From contig JAFGQA010000451.1 of the NCBI GenBank assembly GCA_016935885.1, positions 1 through 31,139 of the forward strand: a DNA stretch of 31,139 bases, given 5' to 3'. Shown one piece after another: positions 1 to 6,130 of this stretch (positions are counted from its first letter, which is position 1; each line of letters starts with the position of its first letter). The notes under the pieces are model-generated. The model did no database searches, had not been told where the DNA came from, and worked only from the letters and a program-made list of their open reading frames with translations. The translations under genes were made by a program, and so were the position numbers. Origin of the DNA: Phycisphaerae bacterium (GTDB lineage: Bacteria; Planctomycetota; Phycisphaerae; UBA1845; UTPLA1).

Positions 1-88
1 CCCGTGCGGTCTCTCCGGTGGGCGCGTGGGGCATCCACACTGGCAGGCAAGCTGCCAGTGGCACCCGCCTAAACTGTCATGCACCCGT
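1..88. repeat. Dispersed palindromic repeat unit, copy 1 (cut by window edge)
   Basis: This segment is repeated with few changes at 357-441. It contains a perfect hairpin at 38-60: 9-bp arms CACTGGCAG and CTGCCAGTG around the loop GCAAG, followed by GCAC. The first bases (CCCGTGC) match the right arm of the hairpin at 339-361, so the unit probably begins before the window. No gene is seen in 1-521; this stretch holds only repeats. Confidence 0.85.
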
Positions 89-231
89 GCGACGGGTAGG
101 CCCGCCCTTTCCGGTTCAGTCGCCGGGCGCCGCGGCCGCCTGGCACGATGGGCACCGAGCGTGAGCGTCGTGCTTCCGGTCGGCCGGACGATGAAAGGTC
201 CGTGACACTTCCGGCGACAATTCGATTCGAG

Positions 232-330
232 CAGCCCGTGGTAAAAGGGAAAACAGCGGTTCGGAAACGCCGTTCCTGACCGTGAAGACCACCGGCTTTG
301 GCGCCGGTGCCACAGTTTTGCCAAGGGCTG
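232..330 (-). mobile_element. MITE-like element, copy 1 (inverted orientation)
   Basis: A ~99-bp sequence related to 14761-14859 and 29701-29801, but in the opposite orientation. It is bounded by CAGCCCGTGG and by CCAAGGGCTG, a 9 of 10 match to the inverted repeat. I see no flanking target duplication here; its right side abuts another palindrome, which may have disturbed it. It has no coding capacity. Confidence 0.7.
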
Positions 331-338
331 CTGGGTGC

Positions 339-441
339 CACGGGCGGCTTGTCCGCCCGTGCCGTCTCTCCGGTGGGCGCATTGGGCGTACACACTGGCA
401 GGCAAGCTGCCAGTGGCACCCGCCCAAGCTGTCACGCACCC
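339..441. repeat. Palindrome plus dispersed repeat unit, copy 2
   Basis: A perfect hairpin occupies 339-361: arms CACGGGCGG and CCGCCCGTG with the 5-nt loop CTTGT. It runs directly into a second copy of the unit at 1-88, with the hairpin CACTGGCAG, loop GCAAG, CTGCCAGTG at 393-415. The two hairpin types share arm length, loop length and the flanking GTGC/GCAC, and differ by paired changes in the stem. Confidence 0.85.
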
Positions 442-507
442 GACGATGAACACCATTCGTGGCGCGGCTCGAAGACAGGACTGGATTCCCTCATCGATGC
501 CGGACCG

Positions 508-513
508 TATAAT
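508..513 (+). promoter_or_regulatory. Perfect -10 box (TATAAT) for mutY
   Basis: TATAAT lies 8 nt before the mutY GTG codon. No good -35 box is seen at the usual spacing. A start site 6-8 nt downstream would fall at about 519-521, so the mutY message would be leaderless or nearly so. Confidence 0.5.
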
Positions 514-521
514 CGCGCCGA

Positions 522-1721
522 GTGGCTGCGGAGATCGACACCAAACGGCTGGGACGCATTCGGCGTAAGCTACGGGCCTGGTTCGATCGCCACAAACGCG
601 ACATGCCCTGGCGCCGAACGCGGGACCCGTATGCCGTCTGGCTGAGCGAGATGATGCTTCAGCAGACACAGGTGACGACCGTCATTCCGTATTACGAGCG
701 TTTCCTGTCCCGATTCCCCACCGTGCACGACTTGGCCTCGGCAAGCCCGGACGAGGTCCTGCGCGTGTGGGCCGGCCTGGGCTACTACGCCCGGGCGCGA
801 CACCTACACCACACGGCGCAGGTGGTCGCGTCAGAGTTCGGCGGGCGGTTTCCGAGGACGGTAGCCGAACTGCGCAAGCTGCCTGGCATCGGCCCATACA
901 GTGCCGCGGCCGTGGCATCGATCTGCTTCGATGTCCGCGCCGCGTCCGTCGACGGCAACGTTGTCCGTGTCGTGGCTCGCCTGTTCAATGTCTCGTCCGA
1001 CGTCCACGAGCGAGCGGGCCGAAGGACCGTTGAACAACTGGCCGATCGCCTGCTCCCCAGATCCCGATGCGGCGATTTCAACCAAGCTCTTATGGAACTT
1101 GGGGCGACCGTCTGCCTGCCTGGCGAGGCAGCGACGTGCCTTGTCTGTCCGCTGCGAGCGGACTGCGGGGCGATGGCGGCGGGAACGGTCGGCGACCTCC
1201 CGGCCAAGGCTCGCAGGCCCACGGTCAAGTCGGAGACGCATGTCGTCGCGGCGATCGCACGCGACGACCGCTGGCTCTTCGTTCCGCGGCCGGCCCGAGG
1301 CCTGTGGGGTGGACTATGGGAGATGCCGACCGCGGTCCTCAACGGCCAAGCCACGGCTGCCCTGGCGGCTCGCATCGCCCGCCACGCGGCTGGTTTGGCG
1401 TGTGACGTCGCCCCGGAGCCGTTTTGCGACCTGCGCCACCAGTTGACGCACCGAACCATCCGCCTCATCGGCCACATCTGCCGGCCGAAACGTCGCCGGA
1501 GAATCGCACGGCGGGGCGCCACCGCCGCGTCAGCCGTGCTGAGCCCGTCTGACAGTGCTGTCTCAGCCGTTCCCAGTGACGACACGACGTTCCCATGTGA
1601 AGCACTACTCACAGAGCAATGGCACTCGGCCGCACACTGGCGGGCACTGGACGACCTCGATTCACTCGGCATGTCGAAAGCGATGCGAAAGGTCGTCGCG
1701 GCGCTGCGTCAATCGTCTTGA
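522..1721 (+). CDS. mutY: A/G-specific adenine DNA glycosylase MutY
   Basis: MutY removes adenine mispaired with 8-oxoguanine in base excision repair. The 399-residue protein has the full family plan. SEMMLQQTQV carries the catalytic Glu43, GLGYYARARHL follows at about 86-95, and the helix-hairpin-helix LPGIGPYSAAA (120-130) leads to catalytic Asp144 in VDGNV. Four cluster cysteines are at 198, 206, 209 and 215. The C-terminal NUDIX-like 8-oxoG recognition domain starts near 238, with RGLWGGLWEMP and HQLTHRTIRL. Spacing of the first two cysteines is X7 rather than the usual X6, and about 40 low-complexity residues (Arg then Ser/Ala rich) are inserted near 325-365. The GTG start is preferred because the next ATG (603) would cut off the N-terminal helix. 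It is the only convincing plus-strand gene and is convergent with the flagellar locus. Confidence 0.95.
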   Translation: MAAEIDTKRLGRIRRKLRAWFDRHKRDMPWRRTRDPYAVWLSEMMLQQTQVTTVIPYYERFLSRFPTVHDLASASPDEVLRVWAGLGYYARARHLHHTAQVVASEFGGRFPRTVAELRKLPGIGPYSAAAVASICFDVRAASVDGNVVRVVARLFNVSSDVHERAGRRTVEQLADRLLPRSRCGDFNQALMELGATVCLPGEAATCLVCPLRADCGAMAAGTVGDLPAKARRPTVKSETHVVAAIARDDRWLFVPRPARGLWGGLWEMPTAVLNGQATAALAARIARHAAGLACDVAPEPFCDLRHQLTHRTIRLIGHICRPKRRRRIARRGATAASAVLSPSDSAVSAVPSDDTTFPCEALLTEQWHSAAHWRALDDLDSLGMSKAMRKVVAALRQSS

Positions 1722-1769
1722 GAGTTTGCGCGGGTGACGGCGGGTGATCCACCGCGTTGCCGCAGTGCG

Positions 1770-1916
1770 ATGACACGAGAACAGATGATTCTCAAGGGGC
1801 AGTCGCAGTTCGATGAGATGGTGGAGTTCGCTCGGCGGACGACCGGAGACGGCCGGCCGATCGATCAAATGGAGCGTGGTCATGGAGTATTCTTGTCGGC
1901 CTTGGGGCGGAGGGGC
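1770..1916 (+). pseudogene. Possible N-terminal relic of a transposase (ISKra4-like)
   Basis: From the ATG at 1770 the frame reads MTREQMILKGQSQFDEMVEF, then RRTTGDGRPIDQMERG and LSALGRRGF. This resembles, from memory, the N-terminus of ISKra4-type transposases (an FxxMVEF helix, then G.PIDE.ER and L..LG). The frame stays open to 2294, but beyond about 1916 it only mirrors the gene on the other strand. No terminal repeats or catalytic residues are present. If correct, it is a ~50-codon fragment of an old insertion; it could also be chance coding. It is the only recognisable content of the 1722-1925 spacer, and I see no clear terminator there. Confidence 0.35.
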
Positions 1917-1925
1917 TTTGACGGA

Positions 1926-2237
1926 CTAGGCGGACAGGTCCAGGTGGGGATTGCCGTCTTCGTCGATCGTGATCCCGCTAGGCTGTTCCAGTGCTTCGAC
2001 TTGTTCTTCCGGCGGGGCGTCGTGGCGGCCCTGGCTGCCTTGGCCGCCGGTGTCGGGATTCACCTGGGTATCGGCATCGGTCTCCTCAACCTCCAAGATG
2101 CCGTCGGCACCGCCGGCTGTCACGCGGGCCCGGTCCACCTGGGCATTCTTGTCTGCGTCTGTCTGGCGGGCTTGTTCGCTCTGCTGGATTCCCGATTGCA
2201 GAACGGATCCGATGGAGGGAGGCGGTATCGCGGACAT
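1926..2237 (-). CDS. Small acidic hypothetical protein downstream of fliA
   Basis: A 103-residue soluble protein rich in Asp, Glu, Gln and Gly, with no signal peptide or membrane segment. It starts MSAIPPPSIGSVLQSGIQQS, runs through an acidic middle and ends in NPHLDLSA. The ATG at 2237 follows a GAGG-type ribosome site at short spacing. It lies 68 nt after the fliA stop codon on the same strand and is the last gene of the locus. I recall similar small acidic proteins with an HLDL-like tail in planctomycete flagellar loci, but no function is known to me. The likely disordered composition would suit an adaptor or anti-sigma-like partner; that is speculation. Confidence 0.6.
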   Translation of the reverse strand: MSAIPPPSIGSVLQSGIQQSEQARQTDADKNAQVDRARVTAGGADGILEVEETDADTQVNPDTGGQGSQGRHDAPPEEQVEALEQPSGITIDEDGNPHLDLSA

Positions 2238-2305
2238 TCCTCAGGTCTCAGCTCTTGGAGGTTCCGCCGCTTCCTGCCGACGACCGATTGCTGACGCCTT
2301 CTGAC

Positions 2306-3079
2306 TCACGCCCGGAATTCTCGGTGTCGTTGCTTCAACTGGAAGCGGAGCCGGTCAACGATGGCCGAGTGCATCTGGCTGACCCGGCTCTCCGAGAGAT
2401 CGAGCGTCACGCCGATCTCCTTCATCGTCATCTGTTCGTAGTAGTACAGTATGAGGATCAAGCGTTCAGTGGATGTCAGGCCCTTTTGGATCAACTGCTT
2501 GAGGTCCGACTTCTGCAGTTCCTGAACGGGACTGCTGGCACGCTCGTCTTTCAGTACGTCGATCTCGGAGACGTCCCGCGAGGAATCACTGCCAAAGGCC
2601 TTGCGAGAGAGCGAGGTCATGGAGACCGCGGCGGAATCACGGGACATTCGCTTGAATTCAGCGGCGGACACCCCGATTCGCTCGGCAACCTCCCTGTCGC
2701 TCGGAACCCTGCCCAGTTCACTTTGCAGCACCTTGGTGGCGGTCTGGATCTTCTGCGACCGGTTGCGAACCAGGCGTGGCACCCAGTCCATGGAACGGAG
2801 CTCATCCAGGATGGCACCCCGGATCCGGGGTGAGCAATACGTCTCGAACTTCACACCCCGCTCCAGGTCGAACGCCTCGATGGCATCGATCAAACCGAAC
2901 ATGCCTGCGGAGACAAGATCGTCCAGCTCGACTTCCGTGGGCAGCTTGGCGTGGATGCGCTCGGCATTGAATCGCACAATGTGCACGTATTGCTCTATGA
3001 GGCGATTCCGCCGGGCCTCCGTGGGGTGGTGTTTGTACTGCCTCCACGCGGCTTCGATATCGATCTCGGTCGCGAGCAT
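2306..3079 (-). CDS. fliA: Flagellar sigma factor sigma-28 (FliA/WhiG family)
   Basis: This alternative sigma factor directs RNA polymerase to late flagellar promoters. The 257-residue length is typical. Region 2 is at about 30-100 (DDLVSAGMFGLIDAIEAFD, then RGVKFETYCSPRIRGAILDE, and the family hallmark RSMDWVPR at 96-102). Region 3 is at about 110-160 and region 4 at 204-247, with the helix-turn-helix MTMKEIGVTLDLSESRVSQM. The ATG at 3079 has an AGGAG site about 9 nt upstream. It is near the distal end of the operon, after flhF and flhG. Its regulator FlgM is not recognised nearby. Because the operon appears sigma-54 driven, FliA would link early to late gene expression. Confidence 0.96.
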   Translation of the reverse strand: MLATEIDIEAAWRQYKHHPTEARRNRLIEQYVHIVRFNAERIHAKLPTEVELDDLVSAGMFGLIDAIEAFDLERGVKFETYCSPRIRGAILDELRSMDWVPRLVRNRSQKIQTATKVLQSELGRVPSDREVAERIGVSAAEFKRMSRDSAAVSMTSLSRKAFGSDSSRDVSEIDVLKDERASSPVQELQKSDLKQLIQKGLTSTERLILILYYYEQMTMKEIGVTLDLSESRVSQMHSAIVDRLRFQLKQRHREFRA

Positions 3080-3143
3080 CCGGAGCTACTCCTGTGCACA
3101 GCATGATGCCGGCTGGAAGATCCGGCCCAGCTGTTTCTCACGC

Positions 3144-3437
3144 CTACCGGGTCGGTTGTCCGACCGTCCGTGGAGAGGGCGAGGACGCCCCGGCCTCGTC
3201 TGGTGACCCCACATGGGCCGGTTGCTCAACCGCATCGTCACTCCGCGATACGTCGGCGTTCTCCTTGACAACAAACAGACCGATCCAACCCACCAGTGAC
3301 CCGAGCGTGAATCCACCGATCAATCCGAGCAACGCCCGGGTGATGATGTTCTGGATCGGATTACCTGCCAACATGCCGCAGACGATCATCGCACTGAAGA
3401 CCAGCAATCCACAACACGCACCACAGACTCGCGCCAC
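3144..3437 (-). CDS. Small two-helix membrane protein between flhG and fliA
   Basis: A 97-residue protein with two predicted membrane helices, at about 7-25 (CGLLVFSAMIVCGMLAG) and 36-58 (LLGLIGGFTLGSLVGWIGLF), and a polar 35-residue C-terminal tail. A GTG start at 3437 has a purine-rich GGTGAGG just upstream. It has three cysteines near the N-terminus (5, 8, 9). It lies 64 nt before fliA and after flhG in the same direction. I do not recognise a named family. I have the impression that small membrane proteins at this place recur in planctomycete flagellar loci, which would argue for a flagellar role, but this was not checked. Confidence 0.7.
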   Translation of the reverse strand: MARVCGACCGLLVFSAMIVCGMLAGNPIQNIITRALLGLIGGFTLGSLVGWIGLFVVKENADVSRSDDAVEQPAHVGSPDEAGASSPSPRTVGQPTR

Positions 3438-3462
3438 GGCCTCACCACCCTATGCCGCTTGT

Positions 3463-3642
3463 GAATAGCGAATGGCGAATAGCGAATGAAGAAGAAGATG
3501 GCCTACCGGCCGCAACCTGGAGTTAACCGTCCGCCCACGAAGACACCGCGCTGGCGCTTGGGGCTCGGCACTACCTGCACGTGATTGGCACTGGCAATTC
3601 GCCATTCGCCATTCGCCATTCGCTATTCGCTATTCGCTATTC
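3463..3642. repeat. Inverted pair of 7-bp tandem arrays (YATTCGC family)
   Basis: The spacer 3438-3678 has no gene. It holds a short array of GCGAATA/GCGAATG heptamers at 3463-3488 and the same heptamers in the opposite orientation at 3595-3642 (CATTCGC x3, then TATTCGC x3). The two arrays face each other across about 106 bp and could pair into a stem of more than 20 bp. The same heptamer occurs at 10732-10792, 20338-20411, 22540-22583 and 31055-31139. Confidence 0.85.
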
Positions 3643-3678
3643 CCTCGCATTAGCCATCGGCGAACATAACTGCGCGAT

Positions 3679-4698
3679 TCAGTAGAAAAACCGGAACACA
3701 CGTCGGAAGAACCCAGCCCTCCCGGCGCCGTCGCCGGATGCCTGGTCCACCCACGATGCCAATGCTGCTATGCAACTCGACGCCGGACTGCTCGGATACC
3801 TGACGACGAACGGGACGCGCTGCCGGACCGCCAGTGCCACATGTTGGTCGCGCAGGATTTGCCCGGCACGGGCAAGCGACACGCCAAGAAACCTCGCCGC
3901 CACGGAGGCAATCCGCTCCGCGACCACTTGTCCCTCTCTGACCGTGTTCGCCTGGCTCACGACCAGCCCCATCGGCGGCGTCCACGGTGCTCGACTCAGG
4001 ACCTTCACCAATGCATACGCGTCCGTCAGGGCCGTTGGCTCCGGCGTCGTCACGACGAGCAACTCGTCCGCCGACTGCGTGAACGCCAGCACGTTCTGGG
4101 AGATCCCCGCCCCACAATCCAGCACAATGATATCCGCCCGTGACTCCAGCTTGGCCAGTTCGTCGATCAGTTGCCGCCTCTCAAACGGACCCAGGTTTGC
4201 CACCGACGCCAAGCCGGACGCCCCCGCAATCAGGTGCAGTCCTCGTTCGATCGGTACGGCGATCTCATCAACGGTCCGCTCCCCGCTCAAGACGTGCGAC
4301 AGGTCGAACTGCGATCGCACGTTCATGACGACGTCAACGTTGGCCGTGCCAAGGTCGGCGTCGACCAGCACAATGCGCCGGCCGCGCCTGGCAAGGCTGA
4401 TCGCCAGGTTCACGGCGATGTTCGTCTTGCCGACGCCTCCTTTCCCACTGGCAATCGCGACCACGCGGGCCGTGCGGCCGCGCGGCGATCGCGCCGGCAA
4501 CGCGGTCAGACGCGTCTCGGCGGCGGGTCGTACAATCAAGTGTCCCGAGCCGGCCGCCCGCTCGAACAAGCGCCGTGACGAGCTATTGGCGATGTCCTGC
4601 CGCTCGCCCGCCGCAGCAGGCCGCCTGCCCAGAACCGCCTGCTGCGAGGCCATCAGCGCCCGTAACTCCGAGGCCTGGTCCTTCTGAACCGTGCTCAT
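3679..4698 (-). CDS. flhG: MinD-like ATPase FlhG (FleN/YlxH), flagellar number control
   Basis: FlhG is a MinD/ParA-type ATPase that limits flagellar number and stimulates the GTPase FlhF. The 339-residue protein has an N-terminal extension of about 75 residues. It begins with a short polar segment (VQKDQASELRALMAS) like the FlhF-activating peptide of FlhG proteins. Next comes the deviant Walker A motif SGKGGVGKTNIAVNLA at about 88-103. Walker A' is VLVDADLGTANVDV, and the switch motif is DIIVLDCGAGIS. The C-terminus is GFFRRVFRFFY, an aromatic and basic tail suited to membrane contact like the MinD targeting helix. Its ATG (4698) overlaps the last position of the flhF coding region by spacing of one base, so translation is probably coupled. 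Confidence 0.93.
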   Translation of the reverse strand: MSTVQKDQASELRALMASQQAVLGRRPAAAGERQDIANSSSRRLFERAAGSGHLIVRPAAETRLTALPARSPRGRTARVVAIASGKGGVGKTNIAVNLAISLARRGRRIVLVDADLGTANVDVVMNVRSQFDLSHVLSGERTVDEIAVPIERGLHLIAGASGLASVANLGPFERRQLIDELAKLESRADIIVLDCGAGISQNVLAFTQSADELLVVTTPEPTALTDAYALVKVLSRAPWTPPMGLVVSQANTVREGQVVAERIASVAARFLGVSLARAGQILRDQHVALAVRQRVPFVVRYPSSPASSCIAALASWVDQASGDGAGRAGFFRRVFRFFY

Positions 4699-4699
4699 T

Positions 4700-6130
4700 T
4701 CAACGCCCTCCTTCCCACGCCGAGGCGCCTTCGGTCGATGGGGCCGACTCAGGGCCCATCCCGAGTACCAACTGGGCGACGCGCCGGGCGCTGCCAGCCT
4801 CGATGTCGGCCGGGACCGATTGCCCGTTTGTCACGTAGGACAACCGCATATCCACGGAGCGAAGCACATTGAGGATGACGCCGAACCCGACGGCTTCGTC
4901 GAGCTTCGTGAAGATGACGTGCTCCGCACCGAGCACGGAGAAGTTGCGAATCGCCTCGCGGATCGCCTCCTCCCGGCTCGTGCTGGACAGCACGAGGTGC
5001 ACTTGGTCCGGCTTGACGGCCGTTAGAAACCGCCGCAGGTCCGCGATCTTGAGTTCGTCCTTCTGACTCCGCCCGGCTGTGTCGATCAGAACCAGGTCCA
5101 CGTCAGACATCTGCCGCATCGCCTCCCGCATTTCATCGGGCGTCTTCACCGCCACCAACGGCACCTGCAGGATCTCGGCGTATGTCTTCAACTGCTCGAC
5201 GGCCGCGATCCGGTAGGTGTCGATCGTCATCAGGCCGACCTTCTTGCCTTCGCGGAGCTTCATATTCGCCGCCAGCTTGGCGATCGTGGTTGTCTTGCCG
5301 ACGCCCGTCGGCCCGACCATCGCCACGACGGTCGGTCCGTCCGTGGCCCTCAGCGTCAGTGGATCGGCCGGCGGCAGCATCTCGACAACGTGTCGCTGCA
5401 ACTCCTCACGAATCCACTCCGGTGACACAGCCTTTCCACCAACGGGCCGACCGCGTTCATCCCAGTAAGCGGCGCCACGCTCCTGAAGCCTGCACGCGAC
5501 GCGGCCGAGCAACTGCGTCGCCAACTCCTCTCCGACGTCCTGGCCGAGCAGTTGGGTGTAATAGTCCACGAGCTCAGCGGGCACGCGCGGGCACCGCGAT
5601 TGCTCGGCCCGATACAGCAAGTCCTTGACCATCGCGCGGATCTCCGTCACTTCGGTCCGAAGAACCGGATCGGAATGCACGGCCACGCCAACGCGGCCCC
5701 CGTCCTTTGCGATGCGTACACCATCCTTTCTGCAAGGAAGGGCAGGCGACCCATCGGGCGCGCCGGGAACCTCGTCCTCTCTCGGAGAACGGGCACCGGG
5801 GTGGCATGATCCATCGGAATGGCATGATTCCTCTTCGCACTTCAGTTGGGGCGCCGGGCCGACCTGACCGCAATCGATAGCAACTGGCCTCCTCGCCGTC
5901 CGCTCGGACGGGGCGCGGCGACCCACACCGTTACCGGCCACCGCCCTCAACGCGGCCAACCTGGAATCCGCTGTCGCCGTGATCTCCACCAACGACCGCG
6001 CGCCGACACCGAATATCCCACCCCGCTTGACCGTCCGTGTGTGCAGGATGACCGCATCGCGGCCGAGCTCCGTCTTCACCTTGGCCAACGCGTCAGACAT
6101 TGACCGGGCTTGGTACGTTTTCAACTCCAT
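4700..6130 (-). CDS. flhF: SRP-type GTPase FlhF, flagellar placement
   Basis: FlhF is an SRP-family GTPase that sets the site of flagellar assembly. The 476-residue protein starts with the basic B domain (MELKTYQARSMSDALAKVK). A linker of about 100 residues follows, then an N domain near 160-255 and the G domain: G1 GPTGVGKTT (273-281), G2 with DTYR, G3 LVLIDTAGRS, G4 FTKLDEA. The linker at about 86-135 is odd: it has five cysteines and three histidines in a poorly conserved, charged stretch. The start overlaps the 3' end of flhA by 38 nt. The stop is one base before the flhG ATG. The flhA-flhF-flhG arrangement is the usual one. Confidence 0.95.
   Translation of the reverse strand: MELKTYQARSMSDALAKVKTELGRDAVILHTRTVKRGGIFGVGARSLVEITATADSRLAALRAVAGNGVGRRAPSERTARRPVAIDCGQVGPAPQLKCEEESCHSDGSCHPGARSPREDEVPGAPDGSPALPCRKDGVRIAKDGGRVGVAVHSDPVLRTEVTEIRAMVKDLLYRAEQSRCPRVPAELVDYYTQLLGQDVGEELATQLLGRVACRLQERGAAYWDERGRPVGGKAVSPEWIREELQRHVVEMLPPADPLTLRATDGPTVVAMVGPTGVGKTTTIAKLAANMKLREGKKVGLMTIDTYRIAAVEQLKTYAEILQVPLVAVKTPDEMREAMRQMSDVDLVLIDTAGRSQKDELKIADLRRFLTAVKPDQVHLVLSSTSREEAIREAIRNFSVLGAEHVIFTKLDEAVGFGVILNVLRSVDMRLSYVTNGQSVPADIEAGSARRVAQLVLGMGPESAPSTEGASAWEGGR

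Noticed and set aside
69..439. Minus-strand frames at the left end
   Set aside because: They are translations of the MITE-like element and the palindromic repeats; the same peptides appear wherever those repeats occur.
1722..1925. Bidirectional terminator between mutY and the end of the flagellar operon
   Set aside because: Convergent genes make one likely, but I see no convincing stem followed by a T run on either strand.
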